The notes below the pieces were generated by a model. It was not told the origin of the DNA, ran no database searches, and was given only the letters and a program-made list of their open reading frames with translations. Positions 8,957 through 16,488 of a stretch of 64,000 nucleotides of DNA are shown one piece after another. Numbering within the stretch: the stretch's first letter is position 1; each line of letters starts with the position of its first letter. The stretch is from an uncultured Acetatifactor sp. (GTDB lineage Bacteria > Bacillota > Clostridia > Lachnospirales > Lachnospiraceae), in NCBI GenBank assembly GCA_947627115.1, contig CANQUQ010000004.1:114462-178461 (forward strand), in the 5' to 3' direction. The position numbers were made by a program, and so were the translations under genes.

Positions 8957-9574
8957 TCAGTTCTTCCCCGAACACTCGTCGCAGTCGAAGCCGGGATTGA
9001 AGGCATAGAAGTTCTTGGAATTCAGCTTGTCGGTAGTGATCCTCAGGGCCTCACCGAACCTCTGGAAGTGCACCACTTCTCTCATGCGCAGGAATTTGAT
9101 GGGCTCGCAGACATCGGGATCGTCCACCAGGCGCAGGATGTTGTCATAGGTGGTCCTGGCCTTCTGCTCGGCCGCCATGTCCTCCATCAGATCCGTGATA
9201 ATGTCGCCCTTGGACTGGAACTCGCAGGCATTGAAGGGAACGCCGCCAGCCGCCTGAGGCCAGATGCCGACGGTATGATCCACATAATAATTTGCAAAGC
9301 CGCTCTTTTCGATCTCTTCCATGGACAGATTTCTGGTCAGCTGGTGCACGATCGTGGCGACCATCTCCAGATGTGCCAGCTCCTCCGTGCCGATGTCGGT
9401 CAACACCCCTGCCACCTCGCGGTAAGGCATGGCATAGCGCTGGGACAGATAGCGCATGCTGGCGCCCATCTCGCCGTCGGGTCCGCCGTACTGGGAAATG
9501 ATGACCTGTGCAAGCTTAGCATTGGGCTCCTTGATATTTACAGGGAACTGCAGTCTCTTGTCATAACTCCACAT
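8957..9574 (-). CDS. cotJC: Spore coat protein CotJC, manganese-catalase family
   Basis: 205 residues, almost the whole length being a ferritin-like manganese catalase domain. Metal-ligand motifs are visible: QYGGPDGEMGASMRYL, the EELAHLEMVATIVHQL helix and KARTTYDNILRL. CotJC is made in the mother cell and assembled on the inner spore coat; related proteins have catalase activity. The C-terminus ends in FDCDECSGKN, a short Cys pair that the clostridial proteins often carry. ATG directly follows the cotJB stop codon (TAAATG), so the genes are translationally coupled. Confidence 0.95.
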   Translation of the reverse strand: MWSYDKRLQFPVNIKEPNAKLAQVIISQYGGPDGEMGASMRYLSQRYAMPYREVAGVLTDIGTEELAHLEMVATIVHQLTRNLSMEEIEKSGFANYYVDHTVGIWPQAAGGVPFNACEFQSKGDIITDLMEDMAAEQKARTTYDNILRLVDDPDVCEPIKFLRMREVVHFQRFGEALRITTDKLNSKNFYAFNPGFDCDECSGKN

Positions 9575-9832
9575 TTATTCACACGCTCCTTCCCAGGGCA
9601 GGGGTGCTGCTCCCCATCTCCATTCATTGCCGCAGTCCTCCAGACGAGTGCTCAGAGGATAATATTTCTGGCTGAACTCGCGTTCCATCTGATTTTTCAT
9701 TCTGTTGTAGTGATTAAAATACTCCATTGCGTTTCGGTCATGAGGATGAGTGTCCAGGTACAGCGTCAGCTCTGTCACTACAAAGTCAACGATTCCGATA
9801 TCCCGCAGGAGCTGTTCCTTATTTCCCATCAT
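9575..9832 (-). CDS. cotJB: Spore coat protein CotJB
   Basis: 85 residues if started at the ATG at 9832, which has GGAAGGAG 6 nt upstream; an ATG at 9838 abuts that ribosome-binding site and is unlikely. The helical CotJB domain is visible from ELTLYLDTHPHDRNAMEYF onward, ending in a Trp-rich tail (GNEWRWG, PLPWEGACE) that is typical for the family. It lies between cotJA and cotJC with overlap on one side and no gap on the other. Confidence 0.92.
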   Translation of the reverse strand: MMGNKEQLLRDIGIVDFVVTELTLYLDTHPHDRNAMEYFNHYNRMKNQMEREFSQKYYPLSTRLEDCGNEWRWGAAPLPWEGACE

Positions 9833-9996
9833 ACGCATCTCCTTCCTGTAAAGGGTTTGTTGAGCTCAGGGAAAACGGTCCCGTAGCAATAGGCCTTCTC
9901 CAGATCATCGTACATCCTGTCGAATTTCTGCCAGGGCACATAGGCCATGGCTACAGGGAATTTGGCGATCTGGTCGTCACATGAATAATCCTGCAT
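9829..9996 (-). CDS. cotJA: Spore coat associated protein CotJA
   Basis: 55 residues, MQDYSCDDQIAKFP at the start and the CotJA hallmark AYVPWQKFDRMYDD in the middle, then YGTVFPELNKPF. Ribosome-binding site AAGGAAAGGAAAC precedes the ATG at 9996. It overlaps the start of cotJB by 4 nt. First gene of the cotJABC operon, expected to be expressed in the mother cell under sigma-E. Confidence 0.92.
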   Translation of the reverse strand: MQDYSCDDQIAKFPVAMAYVPWQKFDRMYDDLEKAYCYGTVFPELNKPFTGRRCV

Positions 9997-10160
9997 CTTG
10001 TTTCCTTTCCTTAAATTTCATTTTTAGTATCTTTACTCCCTATATGATATGTTTCACGACAAAATCTGTGCGCCTGCAGGCAATTTTTGCTGCCGCGTAT
10101 ACACTTCGATCCGCTGCCGCGCGTACACCTCCATTGCACCGTACAGCGGGCCATAATATA
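9997..10160. other. Non-coding region upstream of cotJA with a weak tandem repeat
   Basis: No gene was found here. Around 10089-10136 two adjacent 24-bp stretches both begin GCTGCCGCG and share a TACAC core, a degenerate tandem repeat. A CATATAGG at about 10040-10047 on the minus strand vaguely resembles a sigma-E -10 element, but I could not find a convincing -35 at the right distance. Confidence 0.35.
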
Positions 10161-10197
10161 GAAAAAAGCGTCCGCCGGCTTCCTGCCAGCGAACGCT
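10161..10197 (-). terminator. Rho-independent terminator after degV
   Basis: On the minus strand AGCGTTCGCTGGC and GCCGGCGGACGCT form a 13-bp stem with two non-Watson-Crick positions around a 5-nt loop, followed by TTTTTTC. It lies about 100 nt downstream of the degV stop; the region between has two purine-rich imperfect repeats but no gene. Confidence 0.8.
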
Positions 10198-10300
10198 CTC
10201 CTGACTTAATTATCTATGATACTCTCACCGCTACTCTCACTTTTGCCCTGAACTGTACCTTCCTGCCCTGCACCTTTATGACCAGCACAGTCAATGCTTG

Positions 10301-11173
10301 TCATCTGGACTCGCCCATAAAGAAAAGTGCGATCGTTCCGGGACCTGAATGTGCGCCGATGGTGGGCCCGATGTGGCTGATCAGAAAATGCTCCATGCCG
10401 AGGCGCTCCCTGACCCGGTCTCTCACATACTCCGCATCCTCCAGCGCATCGCCGTGGCTGATAAATACACAGTCGTCCCGGTTCTCCTGAAGGCGGCTGC
10501 CAATCTTCTCCTCCATATAGTCGACCAGCGCATTCAGAGACTTTTTCCGGCCCCTCACCTTGTCGATGACGATCAGATGTCCCTCGCTGTCAACGTGCAG
10601 CTTTGGCTTGATGGACACAAGCGTTCCCACGATGGCCGCCGCCCTGCTGACCCTTCCGCCTCTGTGCAGATGGAACAGATCGTCTACAGTAAATACGTGG
10701 ACAAGGTTCTGCGTATTCTCCGTAAGCCATTCCGCCGTCTCATCCAGGGTCCTGCCTTCATCGCGCAGTTTTACGGCCTTATGTACGAACAGCCCCTCGC
10801 CGAGAGACGCGCTGAGACTGTCCAGAACGACGATCCTGCAGTCGGGATGCTCCTCCATGACCTCCTGCGCCGCCAGGCGCACATTGTTGTAGGTCCCGCT
10901 CAGGCCGGAGGAAAAAGCCACATGCAGTATCTCCTTGTCGGTCTTGATATATTGCTCAAAATATTCCTTTGCTTCTGCCGGATTTATCTGAGAGGTGGTA
11001 GGCATTTTCCCCTCATTGCGCATCATGGAATAAAATTCCTTCCAGTCCAGTTCCCGGTCGCGGCCATAGGTCACACCGTCCAGAATATAACTGATCGGCA
11101 TGCATTCCACGTTGTGTTCCTTCAGGTATTCTATCGGAAGGTCGGTGGTGCTGTCGGTGGTGATCTTAAACAT
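10301..11173 (-). CDS. DegV family fatty-acid-binding protein
   Basis: 290 residues, starting MFKITTDSTTDLP, the characteristic DegV N-terminus. The family motifs TSQINPAEA and HVAFSSGLSGTYNN, which line the lipid carboxylate pocket, are present, as is HRGGRVSRAAA in the second domain. Such proteins bind single fatty acids and, in several Firmicutes, deliver them to fatty-acid kinase as FakB. No fakA is in the window, so the FakB role is inference. Start ATG has AAAGGAG 5 nt upstream; a promoter lies at 11254-11282. Confidence 0.92.
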   Translation of the reverse strand: MFKITTDSTTDLPIEYLKEHNVECMPISYILDGVTYGRDRELDWKEFYSMMRNEGKMPTTSQINPAEAKEYFEQYIKTDKEILHVAFSSGLSGTYNNVRLAAQEVMEEHPDCRIVVLDSLSASLGEGLFVHKAVKLRDEGRTLDETAEWLTENTQNLVHVFTVDDLFHLHRGGRVSRAAAIVGTLVSIKPKLHVDSEGHLIVIDKVRGRKKSLNALVDYMEEKIGSRLQENRDDCVFISHGDALEDAEYVRDRVRERLGMEHFLISHIGPTIGAHSGPGTIALFFMGESR

Positions 11174-11253
11174 GGCATCTCCTTTCCCTGAGCGGCTTCC
11201 TCCTGCCGCAGCCCCGCGTGCAGGAAGCTCCTGCAGCCTGTCCCGTTTTCATC

Positions 11254-11282
11254 AGTATAGCATCATCCTCTCAAAAATTCAA
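11254..11282 (-). promoter_or_regulatory. Sigma-A-type promoter of degV
   Basis: Minus-strand -35 TTGAAT (11277-11282) and -10 TATACT (11254-11259) with 17-bp spacing, about 80 nt above the degV start. It sits in the gap after gerA, so degV can be expressed in vegetative cells apart from gerA. Confidence 0.6.
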
Positions 11283-11322
11283 TTTTTCTTTTGCCGTCGA
11301 CGCTGCGCTCCCGGCGGCAGCG

Positions 11323-12759
11323 CTATTGCCGATCCTTCAGTGCTCCTGGCAGCCGCCGCCTGATGAGCCTGTTCTTCAGATTTTTCCAATCGAACGGAAT
11401 CAGCGGGTAGATATAGCTGGAATGTGCCACCGTTCGGTTGCAGCAGACGGCGAGCAGCGCGATAACAAGGGCGGCGATATAGCCCCAAAGGCCGAAGAGC
11501 TGCGTCAGTATAAGATTCAATATGCGGAGGAATTTCAGCGCGTAGCCCAGCTCGTAATTTGCCTGGGTGTAGTTTGCGATGGCCACGAACGCCATATATA
11601 ACATGACCTCCGAGGAGAACCAGCCGCTGTTCACGGAAAATTCCCCTAGGACCAGCGCCGCCAGCACGCTCAGCGGAGTGCTCAGCATGTTGGGCGTATT
11701 GACCGCCGCCAGCTTCAGGCCGTCGATGGCCAGCTCCAGAAGCAGGAACTGCCATATCAGCGGAATGTTCGCCTCCTCCTTCAGCATGATGAAGGAAAAC
11801 CGTTCCGGGATCCACTGAGGATGATTGATCAACAGCAGGAATGTCGGGGTGATCAGGTAGGTAAACAGCGAAATGATGAATCTCGTAAGCCGGAGGTACG
11901 TTCCCGTGATGGGCGGGAAATAATAATCATCCGCCTCCTCCACAACGTCAAAGATCGTGGTCGGCAGTATCATGGCCGAGGGAGAATTGTCCACGAGAAT
12001 GACGATATTCCCCTCCAGCACCTGCGCTGCGGCAGTCTCCGGTCTCTCCGTGTATTTGAACTTGGGAAAGGGATTGTACCATTTCCGCTGATAGATACAT
12101 TCCGCCAGCGACTCCTGATTCATGGTCAACGCATCTACCGTGATATTTTGAATCTTCCGGCGGATCTCATCGAGAAATTTCCCGCTGACCCTGTCCCGCA
12201 TATAGCAGAGAACAATGTCCGTGCGGGAACTCCTGCCCGCATTCAGCATCTCCATGTGCAGCTCCGTGCTGCGGATACGGCGGCGGATCAAGGCGGTATT
12301 GAATACTATGGTCTCCACAAAGCCGTCCTTGGAGCCTCTGAGCACCTTGTCCTTTTCCGGTTCCTCCACGCCCCTTGCCGGATATGTCCGTGAATCGATG
12401 AGCAGGGCCTGGCTGTAACCGTCGACCAGCAGAATGAACATCCCCGACAGGAGCGAGTGGATCAGCATATCGCAGCGCTCCGCAATATCCACCTCCACAT
12501 AGGGGGTGAACTGCTTGGACAGGCCGTGCATGTCAGCCGGCATTTTATCAGGGGTCATATCCATAAAGAACTGCAGCAGCTTCTGCACCAGCTCGTCTTT
12601 GCAGAAGCCGTCGATCAGATACATGCAGGCATCTCTGCCCGCAAAATGAATGACGCGATAGATCACATCAAAATTTTTGTCCACGTCCAGCGTCCTATTG
12701 AGGTAATCCATATCCTGCCGTAAATTTCCGGATAAGATTTTCTGTTCTTCCTTTTCCAA
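11323..12759 (-). CDS. GerA-family spore germination protein (A subunit)
   Basis: 478 residues with the GerA layout: a soluble N-terminal half with the family motif ISFSLL-like SGMFILLVDGYSQALLID, RSSRTDIVLCYM and EGNIVILVDNSPSAMILPT, then a C-terminal half with about five membrane spans and the motifs INHPQWIP and ALVLGEFSVNSGW. Homologues sense germinants in the inner spore membrane together with GerB and GerC subunits. No gerB or gerC is adjacent; the gene stands alone between dut and degV, as SpoVAF-like and orphan paralogues do. The start is a TTG with GGGAG 7 nt upstream; that ribosome-binding site is part of the hairpin at 12763-12820. Confidence 0.9.
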   Translation of the reverse strand: MEKEEQKILSGNLRQDMDYLNRTLDVDKNFDVIYRVIHFAGRDACMYLIDGFCKDELVQKLLQFFMDMTPDKMPADMHGLSKQFTPYVEVDIAERCDMLIHSLLSGMFILLVDGYSQALLIDSRTYPARGVEEPEKDKVLRGSKDGFVETIVFNTALIRRRIRSTELHMEMLNAGRSSRTDIVLCYMRDRVSGKFLDEIRRKIQNITVDALTMNQESLAECIYQRKWYNPFPKFKYTERPETAAAQVLEGNIVILVDNSPSAMILPTTIFDVVEEADDYYFPPITGTYLRLTRFIISLFTYLITPTFLLLINHPQWIPERFSFIMLKEEANIPLIWQFLLLELAIDGLKLAAVNTPNMLSTPLSVLAALVLGEFSVNSGWFSSEVMLYMAFVAIANYTQANYELGYALKFLRILNLILTQLFGLWGYIAALVIALLAVCCNRTVAHSSYIYPLIPFDWKNLKNRLIRRRLPGALKDRQ

Positions 12760-12762
12760 AAT

Positions 12763-12820
12763 AAAACTCCCTTTCCGATAAATGCTTGTTCTACGTTAGC
12801 ATTTACCAAAAGAGAGTTTT
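12763..12820 (-). terminator. Long hairpin between dut and gerA that contains the gerA ribosome-binding site
   Basis: On the minus strand the arm 12820-12798 (starting AAAACTCTCTTT) pairs with 12786-12763 (ending AAAGGGAGTTTT) in an imperfect stem of about 20 bp with an 11-nt loop, followed by an AT-rich run with TTTG. It is placed and shaped like a terminator for the nrdD-nrdG-dut transcript. The gerA Shine-Dalgarno GGGAG (12767-12771) lies in its 3' arm, so the hairpin also could block gerA translation on read-through RNA. Confidence 0.65.
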
Positions 12821-12831
12821 TATTCCTGCCG

Positions 12832-13344
12832 TCAGGTCCCTGTGCTGCCAAATCCGCCGTTGCGCGATTCCTGCACGTCATCGTCCAGAGTGATCCCGTA
12901 TCTCAGGAAAATGCCCTGGGCAAATCCGGCGCCCCGATTCACCTCAAGAGTCCTTCCCTCGTTGGAATCATTCGTCATCTTGATGAAAATATGACCCTCA
13001 TTGTCGGAGTCATAATAATCGCTGTCAATGATGCCCACGGTATTATTCATCTGCAGTCGGTATCGGAATCCAAGACCGCTGCGGGGATACAGCTGCAGCA
13101 CCCAGTCCTCATCCATTCTGACCCGGACCCCCGTGGGAATCTTGATGGTGTCTCCGGGGGAAAGCGTGAACGCAAAGGGCGCATGAAAATCATAACCTGC
13201 GCTGCCTTTTGTAGCCCGTCTCGGCAATTCCAGGGCGTTGTACATGTCCATAATATCCTCTTCGGAATACTGTGGAAATTCCTCTCTCACAGCCTCCAGA
13301 AAAAGCTCCGGACTCACTTTGAAGAACTGAGCGATTTTTTTCAT
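12832..13344 (-). CDS. dut: dUTP diphosphatase (dUTPase), trimeric type
   Basis: 170 residues from the ATG at 13344 (GGGG 6 nt upstream; a reading from 13431 exists but has no ribosome-binding site). It converts dUTP to dUMP plus pyrophosphate. Family motifs are visible: AGYDFHAPF (motif 1), PRSGLGFRYRL (motif 2), NNTVGIIDSDYYD with the catalytic Asp (motif 3), GAGFAQGIF (motif 4) and NGGFGSTG (motif 5, P-loop-like tail). An N-terminal extension of about 45 residues (KKIAQFFKVSPELFLEAV ...) precedes the core and is found in other Lachnospiraceae dUTPases. It follows nrdD and nrdG, forming a dNTP supply group. Confidence 0.92.
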   Translation of the reverse strand: MKKIAQFFKVSPELFLEAVREEFPQYSEEDIMDMYNALELPRRATKGSAGYDFHAPFAFTLSPGDTIKIPTGVRVRMDEDWVLQLYPRSGLGFRYRLQMNNTVGIIDSDYYDSDNEGHIFIKMTNDSNEGRTLEVNRGAGFAQGIFLRYGITLDDDVQESRNGGFGSTGT

Positions 13345-13442
13345 TTTCATCCCCATTCCGAAGCGTTTTACACGGCGGGATAAAGAGGCGTCTCCGCCTC
13401 CTGCGAGAAATTCGCAAATGCGATCTCTCATCTGCCATCAAA

Positions 13443-13471
13443 GCAATTTGTGACGCTCCGACACAAATTGC
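13443..13471. repeat. Perfect 10-bp inverted repeat between nrdG and dut
   Basis: GCAATTTGTG (13443-13452) and CACAAATTGC (13462-13471) are exact complements around a 9-nt loop. Only a short T run follows on the minus strand (TTTG), so it would be a weak terminator at best; it may instead stabilise or process the nrdDG message. Confidence 0.6.
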
Positions 13472-13499
13472 CAAACAAAGCTACCACGAATTGACCGGA

Positions 13500-14060
13500 T
13501 CAGTCACAACATCCCTTGACATCGGCAGGCCGCTTCACGTCGATATATGCCTGTTCGTAATCCCTGCAATGCAGGACGGGAATCAGCGGATCCGGCTGCT
13601 CCAAGGTGCGCTGCACATCGATGACACGCTGATTGGAGCTGCCCTTCCACAACAGCTTGGTGTCACGCAATTCTTCTATATATTCTCCGTCCACCAGCAC
13701 ATCCACATATTTCATCATAGGATAATACAAAATATTCTCCCAGCTGTCGCCGGTGTACAGCCAGATAGTCTTTTCAGGATATTTCTCGCGGATCTGTGCC
13801 ATCAGCTCCCGAACGTCCAGGCGGTTCGCCGAATGAAGAGGATCCCCGCCGGAAAAGGTGATTCCGGAGATGTAACTCTTCTCCAGCTCTTCAAAGATCT
13901 CCGCCTTGGCTGCCTCATCGAACAGGAGCCCCCCGTCCGGGTCCCAGGTGATGGGATTCTGGCAGTTCTTGCAGCAGTGATTGCAACCGGCCACCCACAG
14001 CACGACCCGCAGGCCGTCGCCGTTGAGCATATCGTCCTTGGTGATATTGTGGTATCTCAT
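13500..14060 (-). CDS. nrdG: Anaerobic ribonucleoside-triphosphate reductase activating protein
   Basis: 186 residues. Radical-SAM activase that installs the glycyl radical on NrdD. The N-terminal cluster motif is CNHCCKNC (CxxxCxxC), followed by the SAM-binding SGGDPLHSANR and a core that ends shortly after residue 150. Begins 2 nt after the nrdD stop codon, so the pair is co-translated. Typical length for the family (about 155-190). Confidence 0.95.
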   Translation of the reverse strand: MRYHNITKDDMLNGDGLRVVLWVAGCNHCCKNCQNPITWDPDGGLLFDEAAKAEIFEELEKSYISGITFSGGDPLHSANRLDVRELMAQIREKYPEKTIWLYTGDSWENILYYPMMKYVDVLVDGEYIEELRDTKLLWKGSSNQRVIDVQRTLEQPDPLIPVLHCRDYEQAYIDVKRPADVKGCCD

Positions 14061-14062
14061 GA

Positions 14063-16252
14063 TTACATGCTCTTCCTTTCCGCGATCTCAGCCATTTTCG
14101 CATCGTTCAGCCTGGTGGCTCCGTGAACGCGGGAATAAGAAAGATAACCGTTCATGCGGTCGATCTTGGTCAGATTACGGCTGCCGCACTTGGGACATAC
14201 ATCCATCTCCAGCTCCTGATGTCCGCAGTCGTCACAGTAGGCAAGAGACAGATTCACTCCCTCATAGAAGCCCATATCCATCGCACGGCGGATCAGGGTC
14301 TTTATGGCCTCGATATTATAGTCGATGGGGTATTTTACATACTGTATCTTGCCGCCGTTGCTCAGATCCCAGAAACGATTTTCCAGATCCTGCTTCTGGA
14401 TGGGGGTAATGTCCTCCGTAACGTGACAGTGGAAGCTGTTGCTCACATACTCTCTGTCGGAGACGCCTTCCACAATACCGTATTTCTTTCGGAACTGCTT
14501 TACCTGCAGTCCGCACAGGCTCTCTGCGGGCGTACCGTAAATGGCATACAGATGCCCGTCCTCCTCTTTGAATTCATTGATGCGGTTGTTGATATACTCC
14601 AGGACCTCCAGCGCGAACTGACCGTCCTCCACCAGCGATTTCCCGTTGTACAGCTCCTGCAGCTCATTCAGGGCCGTGATGCCGAAGCTGGCCGTAGCGG
14701 ATTTCAGGAGAGGCTTGATCTTGTCGGACAGCTTCAGGTGGCCGCCGAGAAAACCGCCCTCGCAGTAGGCGAGAGGGTTCGTGGAAGCTCTCATCTCTCC
14801 GAGATATGCGTAGGTGCGGATATGGAGCTGACGGATCAGGTTCAGATAATAATCCAAGACCTCGTAAAAGTCCTTGCTCTCCTTCCTCGCCCTCGCAAGG
14901 ATCATCGGCAGGTGCAGAGAGACCGCACCGATATTGAATCGGCCCACGAACACGGGCACATCCTTGTCGTCGGCGGGATGCATGCCGCCCCTCTCATACC
15001 AGGGAGACAGGAATGCCCGGCATCCCATAGGGGAGATGATCTTGCCGTACTGCTTGTATATGCCGGCCACATAGCCCTTTCCGGTAAGGCTGAGCCAGTC
15101 AGGGTACATGGTCTTTGCGGAGCACTGTACCCCTGCCTCAAAAACGTCCTCAAGCGGCTTTCCGGGCCCGTGAAGATTCTCATCATACAGGAACACGATC
15201 TTGGGGAACAGGACGGGCTTCTTGCACTCCTTCTTGCCCTGGCCTTTTCTGCGCACATTCAGCATCGTGATGGTGGCAAGTCTGGCAAATCTTCCGGTGC
15301 CGGTGCCGGCCGTCACGGTGATAAAGGGATAATCGCCCCTGCTGCTGGCCACGGTGTTGAACTTGTACTCCCATCCCTGAAAGCCCTGCTCAAATTCCTT
15401 TACCACGTCGGCATATGCCTCCGCCTCCGCGGTATCCTTATCAATTCCAAGACGCAGATACTTGTCGATGTTCCTCTTGTAGGATTTCTCGGCGTAGGGC
15501 TCCAGAATCAGATCCACGCTGGGCACGGTAAATCCGCCGTACTGCTGGCTGGCCGCGCTGAGCACGATATCTCCGATCACGTCGAACGCAACATCCAGGG
15601 TCTTCGGCTCATTGTACCAGATGTTGCCCATCTCAAAGCCGCCGGTGAGCACGCTCTGCACGTCAAAAAGACAGCAGTTCATGGTGTCTCTTCTCGCCGA
15701 CATATCGTGCACGTAGATATAGCCGTCACGGCAGGCCTGTATTTCCTCGGTAGTCATAAAGAACTTTTGATACAGCTCCTTGTTCAGCTGATTAAAGATC
15801 AGGCTTCTCTTTGTGGACACCAGCGCCGAGTCGGTATTCGCGTTCTCCTTGTCGCCGATGTACATGATGGACTGGCTCTTTTTGTAGACATCATCCAGCA
15901 TCCTGACAAAATCCTGCTTGTAGTTGCGGTAATCGCGGTAGCTCTTTGCCACCACAGGCTTCACCTGCTCCAGAGCGCTTTCCACAATATTGTGCATTAC
16001 AGGAATGGGAATACTGTCGGAGTCCAGCTCGTCCACCTTGTCAACCACATACTGGCAGATCTTTTCCTCTTCCTCCTGAGTGAACTTGGTCAGGGCCCTG
16101 TATGCGCTCTTGCCCACGGCGTTGATCACCTTCTGTACATTGAAGGCCTCCCTGCTGCCGTCCTTTTTGATCACCCAGACCGCTTTCGCCGGCTTGAACT
16201 TACTCCCATAATCCACATCCACAGTGACCGCCTGGTCAAAATTACTGCTCAT
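14063..16252 (-). CDS. nrdD: Class III anaerobic ribonucleoside-triphosphate reductase
   Basis: About 729 residues from the ATG at 16252. The N-terminal ATP-cone is visible (WVIKKDGSREAFNVQKVINA, residues about 20-110), then the catalytic barrel with NTVASSRGDYPFITVT and the C-terminal zinc site CDDCGHQELEMDVCPKCGS (two CxxC pairs) and the glycyl-radical region DRMNGYLSYSR near the C-terminus. It makes deoxyribonucleotides without oxygen, so the cell can grow strictly anaerobically. A longer reading to 16342 is open but the ribosome-binding site GGAAAGGGATGGAG is just above 16252. Controlled by the NrdR-box promoter at 16339-16425. Confidence 0.96.
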   Translation of the reverse strand: MSSNFDQAVTVDVDYGSKFKPAKAVWVIKKDGSREAFNVQKVINAVGKSAYRALTKFTQEEEEKICQYVVDKVDELDSDSIPIPVMHNIVESALEQVKPVVAKSYRDYRNYKQDFVRMLDDVYKKSQSIMYIGDKENANTDSALVSTKRSLIFNQLNKELYQKFFMTTEEIQACRDGYIYVHDMSARRDTMNCCLFDVQSVLTGGFEMGNIWYNEPKTLDVAFDVIGDIVLSAASQQYGGFTVPSVDLILEPYAEKSYKRNIDKYLRLGIDKDTAEAEAYADVVKEFEQGFQGWEYKFNTVASSRGDYPFITVTAGTGTGRFARLATITMLNVRRKGQGKKECKKPVLFPKIVFLYDENLHGPGKPLEDVFEAGVQCSAKTMYPDWLSLTGKGYVAGIYKQYGKIISPMGCRAFLSPWYERGGMHPADDKDVPVFVGRFNIGAVSLHLPMILARARKESKDFYEVLDYYLNLIRQLHIRTYAYLGEMRASTNPLAYCEGGFLGGHLKLSDKIKPLLKSATASFGITALNELQELYNGKSLVEDGQFALEVLEYINNRINEFKEEDGHLYAIYGTPAESLCGLQVKQFRKKYGIVEGVSDREYVSNSFHCHVTEDITPIQKQDLENRFWDLSNGGKIQYVKYPIDYNIEAIKTLIRRAMDMGFYEGVNLSLAYCDDCGHQELEMDVCPKCGSRNLTKIDRMNGYLSYSRVHGATRLNDAKMAEIAERKSM

Positions 16253-16338
16253 TGACTCCATCCCTTTCCGTAGTTTTCTGATCCGCAGATAACGAAACAC
16301 AGCATGATTACGTCCCAAATGGTTCACCATGCCGCTTG

Positions 16339-16384
16339 ACACTAAATATAGATATTAATTTTCTTCATCCTCAATATCTTGTGC
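16339..16384 (-). promoter_or_regulatory. Two NrdR boxes upstream of nrdD
   Basis: ACACTAAATATAGATA (16339-16354, plus-strand reading) and, on the minus strand, GCACAAGATATTGAGG (16384-16369) each match the published NrdR consensus acaCwAtATaTwGtgt at 12 of 16 positions by my count. They are 30 bp apart start to start, close to the three helical turns typical of NrdR pairs. The upstream box overlaps the expected transcription start, a position suited to repression by NrdR-ATP/dATP. Confidence 0.7.
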
Positions 16385-16396
16385 CCGATAAATACA

Positions 16397-16425
16397 AGTA
16401 TAGTTTAGAATCCTCTGCTTGTCAA
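16397..16425 (-). promoter_or_regulatory. Sigma-A promoter of nrdD-nrdG-dut
   Basis: Minus-strand -35 TTGACA (16420-16425, perfect) and -10 TATACT (16397-16402) with 17-bp spacing. Transcription should start near 16390, immediately next to the first NrdR box. Confidence 0.85.
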
Positions 16426-16437
16426 CGAATGTACGTT

Positions 16438-16478
16438 AGAAAAAATCACCTAAATTTACAGGTAAAATTTAGGTGATT
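16438..16478 (-). terminator. Rho-independent terminator after the WYL regulator gene
   Basis: AATCACCTAAATTT (16444-16457) and AAATTTAGGTGATT (16465-16478) are perfect 14-bp complements with a 7-nt loop. On the minus strand the stem is followed by a T run (TTTTTCT). It separates the WYL/HAD operon from the nrdD promoter. Confidence 0.85.
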
Positions 16479-16488
16479 CTCACAAAGA

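Noticed and set aside
11323..12759. Complete gerABC germination operon
   Set aside because: Only the A subunit gene is present; neighbours are dut and degV.
14123..16255. 710-codon open frame on the plus strand
   Set aside because: Exact antisense shadow of nrdD with no family pattern; nrdD has all expected motifs.
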